Assembly: GCA_905147135.1 (NCBI GenBank)
Contig: LR990049.1
Coordinates: 4,853,428 to 4,917,427 of the forward strand
Direction: 5' to 3'
Length of the DNA stretch: 64,000 nt
Source of the DNA: Blastobasis lacticolella
Lineage: Eukaryota; Arthropoda; Insecta; Lepidoptera; Blastobasidae
The notes under the pieces are model-generated. The model was not told the origin of the DNA, ran no database searches, and was given only the letters and a program-made list of their open reading frames with translations. How positions within the stretch are numbered: the first letter of the stretch is position 1; each line of letters begins with the position of its first letter. Both the position numbers and the translations under genes were made by a program. This document shows positions 32,933 to 42,714 of the stretch, in pieces.

Positions 32933-33149
32933 GTTGTGGTTGTGGTGTAGATTATTGATCTTCATTTGATTTGATTGTGAAAAGAAAGTAGTAATTCTAT
33001 TATAGGCGTGATAAAGATAAAGATATAATAATTATAGCATAGAGATACGGTATCACATTCTATGTTCTAAACATTACACGTTACAATAGTAACATTTCAC
33101 GATGCCTATCTATTTTGCATTGGTGACAGTTATACTATAGTACAGATAT

Positions 33150-33316
33150 AGTGTTATAAATATAACAATGGAAAACGCCGCTGCCCATTTTCCAGCCAAC
33201 GTAGACTCTAGATATTTTTCTATGAAAACATTAGTTGCCTTATCGACTACCTTATTGACCCACGAGTGTAGGGGGTTGGTGCTGTTCTACTCTGTCGGAC
33301 ACAACACGGCCATTTT
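33150..33316 (-). mobile_element. Family C retroposon, partial
   Basis: 'gtgttataaatataacaatg', 'cgctgcccattttccagcc' and 'gttggtgctgttctactctg' 'tcggacacaacacggcc' match the 5' two thirds of the 34.6-kb copy. The (GAT)n end is missing. Confidence 0.7.
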
Positions 33317-33535
33317 TTTTCGCTTACTTCTTCCAAACTTCATAATGAAAAAATAGTTTAAACGAGTAGATTTAGTGATTTAACGGCAAGTTTCAAGCGT
33401 ATACGCTAAGTCGACGCGCCAGTCTAATGTGGTGGTTGGGAAATGGGGTGGATGACTCAAAGATTCAGACGATTCAAGATTTGTATTCAATGACAGTACA
33501 TTCCCACCCACACACAGATACACATTGTTTTCTTT

Positions 33536-33706
33536 GAACTATGACATGGGATCGTTGAAGAGGTGTATTTTAGAGGTCTCTGTAGAGGTGGGCAACGAAT
33601 TGGTAGCGCCCCTGGTGTTGCTGATGTCCATAGACGGCGGTGATAGCTTTCCATCAGTTGGCCCGCTTGCCGGTTTGTCTGCCGTATAACATTAAAAAAA
33701 TTACAA
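33536..33706 (+). repeat. CR1-like LINE 3' end
   Basis: 'gaactatgacatgggatcgt', 'ggcaacgaattggtagcgcc', 'tgatgtccatagacggcggt' and 'tgccggtttgtctgccgtat' 'aacattaaaaaaatt'. The same family is nested in family C at 46.86 kb. 5'-truncated and non-coding. Confidence 0.7.
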
Positions 33707-34616
33707 GATACACTTATTAAAATTTCTTTTAATAATAATTAACAATACAATGAGTAGGTAATACGCCGCGCATCATCGAGCCGGCAATAACTTTGTTTGG
33801 CCTACGCAAAGACTATGCATGATCAGTCATGGCCCATATGAACTTAAATCCACGGCAATGGTGTAATCGCAACGATGATAATGCTTTTTGTAGCCAAACA
33901 ATGATAGGTATGCCGTGAGCCAATTCTTTTGACCCCTCACTAAAATAAGCAACCAATAAAAATGATTACTAAACATTAGTTTTATTAACAACGTTTCACG
34001 GGCCTGAATCGGCGGTGAATGCGTCCCTCAAAGTTATTGAAGAAGTCCCTAAGGTACTCTGCTTCTTACAATGGTTTCAGCGAATGAAAAAACTATAAAT
34101 TGTGAGAATTCTTTGAAAAACAATCAATGTGTCATAAGTCCAATATGTAGTGTTATTTATCAGAATCTTTAAACAATTTCAGCATGACCTAACAGTGTAG
34201 AGGCGGCCAGTTTAAAGGCAGATCCTGCACCATGGTCGAATATGTCTTGACATGTCCCACAGTTCTAGTTTCCTCGTTTTATACCTATTAACAGGTACAT
34301 ATTCTTGCAATTCGTATGTTAAAATTAGTATTCCATTATCATAAAATTTTATTGATGAAATTCTACAGGCATTTCCAGACTACTGTTTGTTGCGTGTAAT
34401 CCCTGCCGAAACTAGATTGTATGAGATTAACTTGCAAATGTGGTAGTGTACAAGACAAATTCTGTTTGAGTTTTGTTGAGCCACATCAAATATGTACAAG
34501 TAATATTGACACCACACGACAATAGAAATGTATTTGTCTTTTGGTTACCAATTAACCTGACTCTATTGACTTTTTATTTACATTTGAAATGAACGGGAAA
34601 AGTCGCCGGCAAAAGC
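33707..34616. other. No gene recognised
   Basis: AT-rich, with no repeats shared in the window and no supported exon. Confidence 0.4.
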
Positions 34617-34630
34617 TAATTTTATATAGT

Positions 34631-34890
34631 CATCATCATCACAGCCCGTAACAATCCACTGCAGGACTTAGGGCCTCTCCCACGAAAGGGGAGGTTATTG
34701 CCATAATCTCCACGCTTGGCAGGCGGGTTGGAGATCGCAGTGTTTAAATATAACAATGGAAAATGCTGCTGCCCATTTTCCATAATACGGAGACTTTTGA
34801 TCTTTTGCCTCGAAAACATTAGTCGCCTTGTACGACACCCATGAGCGTAAGGGGTTGGTGCTATTCTACTCTGCCGGTCGCCACACGGCA
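34631..34890 (-). mobile_element. Family C retroposon, full length, 14-bp TSD
   Basis: 260 bp from 'catcatcatcacagcccgta' to 'ccggtcgccacacggca'. 'taattttatatagt' lies on both sides without mismatch (34617-34630 and 34891-34904). Together with 4003-4264 this defines the family's two ends and shows it is a complete short unit, not just a truncated LINE tail. Confidence 0.85.
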
Positions 34891-34971
34891 TAATTTTATA
34901 TAGTACTGTGTTATAAATGCACGATACACTGAAAGCTGCAAAAAAATTTGTCTAGTGAGCAGTTAGGTACC

Positions 34972-35129
34972 GGAAGACGCAGCGTGGGTAGGCCTCCCAC
35001 AAGGTGAACCGATGACCGGGTAAATATCGCAGGTACCAGCTGGATGCGGCAAGCACAGGACCGGTTTTTGTAAAGATCTCTGGTGGAGGCCTATGCCCAG
35101 CAGTGGGCGTCTTCGGGCTGATATGGTGA
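34972..35129 (+). pseudogene. RTE-clade 3' fragment with 16-bp TSD
   Basis: 'cggaagacgcagcgtgggta', 'ggcctcccacaaggtgaacc' and 'gtggaggcctatgcccagca' encode the degraded RT C-terminus ('GRRSVGRPPT.W', 'EAYAQQW'). 'tgagcagttaggtacc' is exact on both sides (34956-34971 and 35130-35145). A 5'-truncated, target-primed insertion. Confidence 0.85.
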
Positions 35130-35235
35130 TGAGCAGTTAGGTACCTATGAAAGTAATAAGTTATTAAATACTAATAATCAACATAGGTACTATTGGTTAC
35201 CAAAAAAATTGTAGCGAGAAAAAATCTCAGCAACT

Positions 35236-35642
35236 GGGTACCGATTCTGGTGTGTCGCAGTCGCAGTTGTTATTATGTTGCAATGTAACTGTGATGTTAC
35301 TATAACTACGTCGAGGTATCGAGTCAGTCCCAGCATCCTGCCAGTTAAATTGCAGTTAAATCATTGTTAGACCTTTGACACGTTTTCGTTGACAGAATTT
35401 TATTGAAGGCAGTTTGACAACTAAGAAAGATGCAACTTAGTAATTAATTATTTATTGGAGTACCAACAGCCATATAAAACCATACTGCAACTAAAGTACC
35501 AGAAATCGAATTGTGGAAAACATCGAACTCATGAAACTTGCAACTCATCATCTGTCATTTGAATAACAATCACACGTTTGACATGCGATGCAATTGTAAT
35601 GTTACTGCAACTGAGACGATTTCCGTACCAGAATCAAAGCCC
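35236..35642. mobile_element. Foldback element G (copy 2), longer form
   Basis: 'gggtaccgattctggtgtgt' to 'ttccgtaccagaatcaaagc' 'cc'. Subterminal 'gttgcaatgtaactgtgatg' and 'gatgcaattgtaatgttact' extend the inverted symmetry at lower identity. Same orientation as copy 1 and 3.9 kb from it. Confidence 0.75.
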
Positions 35643-36262
35643 TGTTCTGTTAACTGAACTGTGCAACCGAACTAGAGGGAATAAGTGAAGATTTCGTATT
35701 GTAGTAGCTATGTATATTTTGCTGCCATGTTTGCACATTTAAATCACAGATTTCCCCTTAAATAAACGCTTTTAACATTCCTCTAAGTATTTTTTTTTCT
35801 TCAGGCATCTGTCCGACCCCCGTTCGTCACGCCATGTCAACAATCGTGCGGAAACACCCCTATTTTACATTTAATTGCATTTCTTTGTCGATTTCCCTGT
35901 TAATCCTGATGCACCCTCACTCCAGGCGGATAACCAACGAAGGCTGACCTTCCGCCCTCTGTCGCCAGCAAAGCTTAATCGAGTAAAAGAGGCAAATGAA
36001 TGAAGTGACAGGGGTCTGGCGTACTGGACACCGTCTAGACTTGTTTGATATCGAACTAAAGTGTATGTTGAAGCAATATTTACAAACGCACTCGGCCTGA
36101 TAACGTAGGATAGGGATATTCCTTAGACGAGATTGATTATTGATTGATAGTAGAAGTCATATTGATTTAGACATATATGTACCTACATCACTTAAGTACT
36201 TATATATGTATATAGTACAGTTTATTGTACCATAATGTTTTAAATTATCGCGGTTACTATTA
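35643..36262. other. No gene recognised
   Basis: Includes a moderately GC-rich patch at 35810-36030 of unknown nature, without an obvious open exon. Confidence 0.4.
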
Positions 36263-36363
36263 CACATTTTAAGGGTATGTTCCGGGTTTCCTACCACTTG
36301 CATGCATCATGGTGCATGCAACTGTGCGGGTGCGGTAGGAAACCCGGAACATACCCTTAAAAA
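36263..36363. mobile_element. Small foldback element (copy 2), perfect 29-bp arms
   Basis: Arms at 36267-36295 and 36334-36362 are exact reverse complements (key words 'aagggtatgttccgggtttc' and 'gaaacccggaacataccctt'). The loop contains its own 'tgcatgca' pair. Homologous to 22986-23088 in the arms only; the loops differ. Confidence 0.85.
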
Positions 36364-37481
36364 GTTTATTGAACGTTTAAAAAATCCTTGGATAATTATG
36401 TTGAGAACTTCCCTTTTGTAATATTGGATAATTTGTAGAAGAGAGTCACTTTTATTGTTAAATTACACTTTACTGCGAAAGAGGAGCCAATATGCAATCA
36501 TCTCTATTACTGCGCAGTAGATAGTGGTGATAGGTATATCAATACGGTTAGATTTATTTACAGTTCGCATCGCCAAACAAAATAGTGTAGGACCATGTTT
36601 TCATTCTTTAAAGTATGGATATCTGTGGCAAACTATCTAAATTCAAAAAACTTGTAAAGACCAAAATAAAACACACCAGACCTTTTCAAAAATGCTTATT
36701 CTTTTAATTTATTTTAAAGCTGTGTTATGTCAAATAGAGCAATAGCCTTTTCAACGGTTAAATCGGCCATAAAGCTGTATCATACCTTCAAACCTAATCA
36801 TTTCATAGGCTTCAACATTATCAAACAGAAAACCAGACACAACTTAGCACCACGAATTTTCCCGTCATACATACAAAAGACCGACCTTATCGACCGGCGC
36901 AATACCAATATAAAATGATCTAACCTTGCTATGCGCGTCTATAGAGACGCTAGCTCATCTTATACTGGTAAATAGTAGGTGAAATGCCGTTGACTGTACA
37001 CGCAACGGGTTAATAACACGAACGGTTTCCCTTTTCAAAAATTCCGAACCGCTCATTGTTAAAAGCCGAAACGTCAGACGGAATAAATTGCCCGCGCCGC
37101 CGAGTGTGACCGATTTCCTGAGTCAATTAAGGCCATTTTGTACATATCGGAAATAATTTGGGCATGGGCGTAATGTTTACGGGCGAGGTGGTTTTGGGTT
37201 GCTACGGGGCTTTTCGGGCTGAATATTTTATAATTGAGTTGAAAAATCGAGGCGAGATCCATAAGCCAACCATCCATAATGCACAGTAGCTATTACATAT
37301 CGGGTTTATCATATATTTGCGGGTAGTTCGCAAGGTTAACATAACTGCTCCAAATTTATTTTAATTTAATTAATTATTAAACTCTATCAACCTTAATTTT
37401 CGCGGTTACTGCTTAAATTCAAGTTTTGCCTATTATAAATCGTAAACTTGTATTTAGAATTGCAATAGAACCTGTATAAAA
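36364..37481. other. Upstream flank of LINE-1; 5' UTR boundary not seen
   Basis: No gene is supported. The 5' end of LINE-1 must lie somewhere in this stretch, but no copy of the 3' flank 'ttaccgtcacgg' was found to mark it. AT-rich with a few short frames. Confidence 0.4.
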
Positions 37482-38474
37482 ATGTCCAAGTGTGGTGCGT
37501 GTCGTAATAACCTCTCTACCAAAGACATAATAAAGTGTTCTCAAACCAGTTGCCAGCAGGAATATCATCTTCTATGCGTAGGCCTATCATGTGTGGCAGA
37601 AAGTGACTCTTGGATCTGTCCGGAATGCCAACCGTCTATGAGAAAACGAGGGGACAACACACCTGTAAAAAATGATGGGACCTCTACTGTAAAGCCTGTC
37701 TCTTTACTTAAAGAATCATTGGATAAGAGTGTTTCTAGCTCGCCATGTCTGGACAATACAGCATTTCTGAAGAGTTTACGAGATGATATACTGGGCGCGG
37801 TACGTAGTGACCTACCTACATGCGTACAAAAAGCCTTGGATACTGCACTAATCCCATTAACCAAGAAATTGGAGTCTTTGGAAGAATCTGTCAAGGTAAT
37901 GAGCGATATTTTTGATGATTTTAAGTCTACAATCGTAAATCAGAACGCTACTATTAAGAAACTTCAGGACGAAAATAACTCTCTCAACGAAAAAATAACT
38001 ATGTTGGATAACAGACTGACACAGATTGAGATCTCATCGTCCAAACAAGAGCAATGGGTCCGTTTACAAAACGTTGAAATTGTTGGAATACCGGAAAAGG
38101 ACAAAGAAAACTTACCAGATATTCTGGCACACCTGGCTGACCATATCAACTTCGAGTGCAGTAACTTTCAAAACGATTGCTTAGAATTCGCTCACCGTGT
38201 TCAAGCTAAACGTCCCGCTAGTGGTGTACCTAGAGCTATTGTAGCCAGATTTAAAAACCGTACCTTAAAGGACCACTTCCTTTCTGCAGCCAGAACGAAA
38301 CGGAATATCACCACAAAAGATTTGCATCTGATTGAGGAGGGCGACAAACCTAACTCAATATTCATCAACGAGCACCTCACCACCAGAAACAAAATCCTGT
38401 TGAATAAGTGTAAAGCTGAAGCTAAGGCAAAAAACTACGAGTACGTGTGGATAAAAACTGTCGTATTTATGTAA
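37482..38474 (+). CDS. LINE-1 ORF1: PHD finger, coiled coil, nucleic-acid-binding protein
   Basis: 330 residues. Residues 4-49 form a canonical C4HC3 PHD finger: C4, C7, C19, C24, H29, C32, C46, C49. A heptad-rich stretch at about 125-190 should form a coiled coil, as in L1-type ORF1 trimers. The C-terminal half ('NVEIVGIPEKDKENLPDILA', 'IFINEHLTTRNKILLNKCKA') resembles the RRM/C-terminal region of transposase_22-like ORF1 proteins, which bind element RNA in the ribonucleoprotein. The frame ends abruptly at 38474. The next frame continues with a family-typical C-terminus ('RKAKNHPFILISTEEDIKK') to a stop at 38537-38539. A one-base loss in the A-run near 38452-38457 is the simplest explanation. 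ORF2 begins 436 bases later. Confidence 0.85.
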   Translation: MSKCGACRNNLSTKDIIKCSQTSCQQEYHLLCVGLSCVAESDSWICPECQPSMRKRGDNTPVKNDGTSTVKPVSLLKESLDKSVSSSPCLDNTAFLKSLRDDILGAVRSDLPTCVQKALDTALIPLTKKLESLEESVKVMSDIFDDFKSTIVNQNATIKKLQDENNSLNEKITMLDNRLTQIEISSSKQEQWVRLQNVEIVGIPEKDKENLPDILAHLADHINFECSNFQNDCLEFAHRVQAKRPASGVPRAIVARFKNRTLKDHFLSAARTKRNITTKDLHLIEEGDKPNSIFINEHLTTRNKILLNKCKAEAKAKNYEYVWIKTVVFM

Positions 38475-38910
38475 GGAAAGCCAAAAATCATCCATTCATA
38501 TTAATTTCCACAGAAGAAGACATAAAAAAGATAGTTTAAATATCGTCACTAACTTAATTTTCGTTTTGTTTACATTTAATGTGTCACTAATCAACTCCCT
38601 GCATGAAAGCATACACTACAAACATATTAATCGAACACACACATTCTACAAAGTATTATACTTCACACAATCATTTCTTTACTTCAATGAACACTTTAAC
38701 TATCACAGCAAATTACACTCTCAATACTTACGAGTTTATTTATTACTTTACCTGCTGCTTATGTATCTTAAATCATACCACTTCTTTCGCATAATTATAA
38801 CATTTATCATCGGCACCGGGCTCAATCGTGCCTGTATTGTAATTCGTACTCACTTTCTACTAGACCGTTGCCATTATTATCGAATATATCCTATTTATTA
38901 TATAAAATAA
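38475..38910 (+). other. LINE-1 inter-ORF region
   Basis: 436 bases separate the ORFs. From 38566 a 115-codon frame runs in phase with ORF2 and closes with TAA at 38908-38910, directly before the ORF2 ATG. Its composition (many Y, F, H, L) looks non-coding. The TAA-ATG abutment may matter for reinitiation or may be chance. Confidence 0.6.
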
Positions 38911-41790
38911 ATGGCAAATCTAAGCATATTCTACCAAAACGTACGTGGCCTGCGAACTAAAACTACTGAGTTTTACAACAATGTGTCGATAGCAGATCAC
39001 GACATTATACTTGTTACCGAAACTTGGTTAAAATCCGATGTACTAAACTCCGAGCTAAGTGATGACCGGTATAACGTATACAGGCGCGATCGAGGGTCGC
39101 GGGGCGGGGGTGTAATGGCTTTATGTAAGAAGCGTTTGGGTGCAAGGTTGCGAGCGGACTGGCGCGACGATGCTACCGTGCCCGAGATCGAGTACCTGTG
39201 GTTATCGGTGCACGGATCAACAATAGGCGCCGAGCATTGTCTTAATATCTGTTTGGTTTACATGCCGCCCGACGTTGATCTCTGCCAACGCGTTGCTCAC
39301 TTCACGGAATCTGTTAATCGAATAGTAACAGCGCAGCCCCAGGACAACTTTTTAGTGATCGGTGACTTTAATATGAGCTTTGTATCGTGGAATAGTTATG
39401 GGCCCACTTACTCAAATAGGGGAAATTTGGATCTGCGAGATGTTGGTGTGAACCTTGTAAACACTTTTCGTTTTCTAGGCCTAAATCAATTAAATCAATT
39501 TAAAAATAGTGCTGGAAACACATTGGATCTGGTTTTTACAAGCTTCTCCGCTGATTTAAATGTTTGCGATGTTCCTCTGGTTCCTGAGGATCACTTTCAC
39601 ACGACGCTTGAAATAGATGCTTCTGATTTGACAGTTCGCCCTGCGCTGAGATTGAAACAGCAAAAGTTTCTGTTCAGGAAAGCAGAATATTCAGATGTTA
39701 ATTCAGCTTTACAGTGCAATGATTGGGAATTCCTGTTGAATGAAGGCACTGTGGAAAATGCAACTAAAACGTTTTATAATAAACTTTACACCGTCATAAA
39801 TAAATATGTACCTCAAGCGACGCTTGGCAGTTCGCGCAGTTATCCTGTCTGGTTTAGTCGCTCCTTAATTAATATGATCAAAGAAAAATCTAAAATTCAC
39901 TCTCGTTGGAAAAGGTATAAAAACAAATTAGACTATGACGCTTTCGCACTTTTACGTACAAGAGTAAAATCTATGCAAGCTAAATGTTATAAAACTTATC
40001 TGCTTCAAGCCCAAGATAATATTAAATCCAATCCAAAGCTAGTGTGGTCTTTCGTGAAATCTAAAAAGAATGTTAGCTCAGGTTACCCCAGTGTAATGAA
40101 ATACCAGGCCAAAAACATTAGTGGTCTGCAAGACATTTGCGACGCCTTTAGCGATTATTTCCAATGCATGTTTTCGGTGCCACTAGGATCATATCCTACG
40201 CATAAACCCATAGATAATAATTTTCCAAAAATATTAAGCAAATTAGTGTTACAAAAAGAGCAAATTGAGAAATTGCTAAAGGGTTTGGACGTGGGAAAGG
40301 GTGCAGGTAGTGACAGCATTCCTCCTATATTTTTTGTTAAATGTGCAGAATCATTATCAATACCTGTAACTATTTTATTTAACCGTTCTCTTAAGGAGGG
40401 CATCTTTCCATCAATCTGGAAGGAGGCGCTTATAATTCCATTGCATAAAAAGGGAACGAAGAGAGAAGTTCTCAACTACAGGCCAATTTCAAAACTGAAT
40501 GTTCTAAGTAAGTGCTTTGAAAAGATTGTTTATGGGGATATTTGTAACGTGGTAATGCAGGGTGTCCCGGAGGAACAGCACGGCTTTATAAAAGGACGAT
40601 CGACCACGTCCAACTTATCCGTCTTTATCGGTGATGTATTGGACAGTGTGGGGTTTCAGTCTCAGGTTGACGTGATCTACACGGACTTCGAAAAAGCTTT
40701 TGATCGTGTTGATCACGTCATCCTGCTGCGGAAGCTGCAAGAGCTTGGAATTCACGGGGACCTTCACAGATGGGTTCAGTCATACGTGTCTAGCAGGCTG
40801 CAGGCTGTCGCCATTGGCGGATGCAGGTCGGGATACAAAGTCATTCCATCCGGTATTCCGCAAGGATCTATCCTCGGTCCTCTGCTCTTTGTCGCCTACC
40901 TATACGATATAACTCGTCATATTCATCATGCTCAGTGCCTTCTGTACGCAGATGACACTAAGATTTATCATAAAATAAACACTCTCAAGGATTGTATTGA
41001 GCTTCAAAATGACCTGGACAGACTCTCTCAATATTACGTTGATAATAGAATAGGGTTGAATATCGACAAATGTATGTTGTTATCATTTACACGAAGACCT
41101 TCTCCTATTAGTTTTGCTTATAGTCTGAACAACACTCAAATACAAAGGCAACAATTGGTCCGGGACCTGGGAGTACTGTTGGATGCCAAACTTACTTTTG
41201 CTCATCACATAGACTACATTACCGATAGAGCGTATAAAAACTTAGGATTTATATACCGTGTTACTAAAACTTTTACCAGTGTCAGTTGTATAAAAGCGCT
41301 ATATTTTGCATACGTACGTTCTATACTGGAGTATTGTAGTACTGTATGGAACCCGCAGTACGTCACATATGAGCATGCTTTAGAGAGTATTCAGAGGAAA
41401 TTCATGAAATATATAAATTTTAAAACTCACAGTAATGACAAGGACTATATAAAGTTATGCAAAAAACACCACATGAATACTCTTCGTGAGCGCAGGCAGC
41501 TCTTGGACATGTTAATGCTACATGACGTTTGCTCGGGCGCACTTGACTGTCCTCAACTTACGGCTAAAATATTGAGTATTCGAGCACCTAATACACGCAC
41601 AAGGCATACAGCTCTCTTCCATAACCAAAAGAGCCAGTCAAATTATACAGCAAATAGCATGACCAATCGCTTGCCGCGTTCATATAATAGACATTTCTCG
41701 CAACTAGATATATTCTGTCTATCCAAAAATAGTTTTAGACGTGCTATTTTAAATCAATTTTCATCGACAATATTTACAGCAAATGTATAA
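38911..41790 (+). CDS. LINE-1 ORF2: APE endonuclease and reverse transcriptase
   Basis: 959 residues, uninterrupted. It nicks target DNA and copies element RNA from the exposed 3' end. The N-terminal APE-type endonuclease spans about 1-235: N10 in 'FYQNVRG', E37 in 'TETWL', D152 and N154 in 'GDFN', and D227-H228 in 'PEDHFH', where most relatives have SDH. The RT spans about 455-760: 'NYRPIS' (522-527), 'QHGFIKGRSTT', 'DFEKAFDRVDH' (592-602), 'GIPQGSILGPLLF' and the catalytic YADD at 679-682. 'ILEYCSTVWNP' marks the C-terminal part. No RNase H domain is seen. The stop codon's last bases merge with the poly(A). Length is normal for the CR1/Jockey group, and no inactivating change is visible. 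Confidence 0.95.
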   Translation: MANLSIFYQNVRGLRTKTTEFYNNVSIADHDIILVTETWLKSDVLNSELSDDRYNVYRRDRGSRGGGVMALCKKRLGARLRADWRDDATVPEIEYLWLSVHGSTIGAEHCLNICLVYMPPDVDLCQRVAHFTESVNRIVTAQPQDNFLVIGDFNMSFVSWNSYGPTYSNRGNLDLRDVGVNLVNTFRFLGLNQLNQFKNSAGNTLDLVFTSFSADLNVCDVPLVPEDHFHTTLEIDASDLTVRPALRLKQQKFLFRKAEYSDVNSALQCNDWEFLLNEGTVENATKTFYNKLYTVINKYVPQATLGSSRSYPVWFSRSLINMIKEKSKIHSRWKRYKNKLDYDAFALLRTRVKSMQAKCYKTYLLQAQDNIKSNPKLVWSFVKSKKNVSSGYPSVMKYQAKNISGLQDICDAFSDYFQCMFSVPLGSYPTHKPIDNNFPKILSKLVLQKEQIEKLLKGLDVGKGAGSDSIPPIFFVKCAESLSIPVTILFNRSLKEGIFPSIWKEALIIPLHKKGTKREVLNYRPISKLNVLSKCFEKIVYGDICNVVMQGVPEEQHGFIKGRSTTSNLSVFIGDVLDSVGFQSQVDVIYTDFEKAFDRVDHVILLRKLQELGIHGDLHRWVQSYVSSRLQAVAIGGCRSGYKVIPSGIPQGSILGPLLFVAYLYDITRHIHHAQCLLYADDTKIYHKINTLKDCIELQNDLDRLSQYYVDNRIGLNIDKCMLLSFTRRPSPISFAYSLNNTQIQRQQLVRDLGVLLDAKLTFAHHIDYITDRAYKNLGFIYRVTKTFTSVSCIKALYFAYVRSILEYCSTVWNPQYVTYEHALESIQRKFMKYINFKTHSNDKDYIKLCKKHHMNTLRERRQLLDMLMLHDVCSGALDCPQLTAKILSIRAPNTRTRHTALFHNQKSQSNYTANSMTNRLPRSYNRHFSQLDIFCLSKNSFRRAILNQFSSTIFTANV

Positions 41791-41808
41791 AAAAAAAAAA
41801 AAAAAAAA
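41789..41808 (+). other. LINE-1 poly(A) tail
   Basis: Twenty A residues, the first two being part of the ORF2 TAA stop. No AATAAA signal or 3' UTR intervenes. Confidence 0.85.
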
Positions 41809-41867
41809 TTACCGTCACGGGGCCCTAAACTAATTACATATGACACAATAATCAACTTTGTATAATA

Positions 41868-41943
41868 CTACTTACTCTGGGGTTCGAACCCGGTATCTCG
41901 GGGTTCGGGTCGGACTCCGTAACCATTAGGCCACCGATGCTCA
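41868..41943 (-). mobile_element. SINE tRNA-like head
   Basis: Minus strand: 'gagcatcggtggcctaatgg' (A-box-like) and 'gggttcgaacccc' (B box). There is no matching acceptor stem, so it is a SINE head and not a tRNA gene. It resembles family A at the 5' end. The body towards LINE-1 is short or lost. Confidence 0.65.
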
Positions 41944-41945
41944 TT

Positions 41946-42356
41946 GCCATGTGAACCAACGCTTATCGAGCAAAACATTTCTCTCGCCGCCACCGAGTAC
42001 CTACACTGTGTTCATTGATATCTCATACACACAAACACACTACACACACTACACTTACCTACAGTTTACAAAAACACATTCATACCTTACATTCACAACT
42101 ACTTCTCCGTGCAGGGAGATTTGCTACGAGTCAAATTTATTTCTACCTCCTATTTAAGACTTAATTAAAATTAACATACCTACCCATATAGCTTAAATTT
42201 TATATTTTCTGGAAACAAAGTGTGAATCAGTAATTGGCTTATGTATGGAATAATAGACTAAGTATACATTTGTAACAAAAGAAAGCTGTTGATTCATGTT
42301 AATAAACAAAATAAAAAAATAAAAAAAATAAAAAAATTACAATTTGATGGACAACC
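41946..42356. other. No gene; A-rich retroposon tail at the end
   Basis: 42250-42348 has 'ttaataaacaaaataaaaaa' and repeated aaaaaat/ata units, probably the 3' tail of an unidentified plus-strand retroposon. The rest is T/C-rich with acacac words. Confidence 0.45.
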
Positions 42357-42412
42357 TATAGGTTTTAATACTTTTAATAGGTTCTAATAACAAACTCGAT
42401 AATATGTGTAGT
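42357..42412. repeat. Foldback element E, partial (copy 3)
   Basis: 'ctataggttttaatactttt' and 'aacaaactcgataatatgtg' 'tagt' retain only the two ends of the element seen at 23.8 and 49.5 kb. Confidence 0.55.
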
Positions 42413-42714
42413 ACAACTGTAAAACGCTGTTGTTTTAAATGTCTAAAATCCTATTTGTGAAAGTTGGCCTACAATTCTTTGTGACAAGCACAGAGCAAAA
42501 ATAATTTTGCCTGTCTATGAAGGTAGCTAACTTTCCAATCTTCTTGATCAGAAGTCACAATGGTCACCTTGTAGGTGTAGGTCACTTAACATGGTCATGA
42601 CCGCAGTCGGCATAAAGGCGAAAACTGTGAAGTAGGTATACTCTGTTAATGATCAGCTTTGTGTCTATTACACGTATTACAGTTCAAAACTAAATTTCGG
42701 GTTGGTAATATTTG

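Larger units (their letters stand above)
37300..41808 (+). mobile_element. LINE-1: near-complete CR1/Jockey-superfamily retrotransposon
   Basis: Two genes in order (ORF1 with PHD finger, ORF2 with endonuclease and RT) are followed directly by an A-run ending at 41808. The 5' boundary is a guess, because no target-site duplication could be matched and the start of the 5' UTR is unknown. The PHD-bearing ORF1 plus APE-type endonuclease fits the CR1 group. Daphne/Rex1-like clades are alternatives that only a phylogeny can separate. Full-length ORF2 suggests a fairly recent insertion. Confidence 0.8.

Noticed and set aside
41868..41943. Possible tRNA gene (A and B box)
   Set aside because: The acceptor stem does not pair and the sequence fits a SINE head, as do those at 12.9, 31.2, 42.7 and 60.9 kb.
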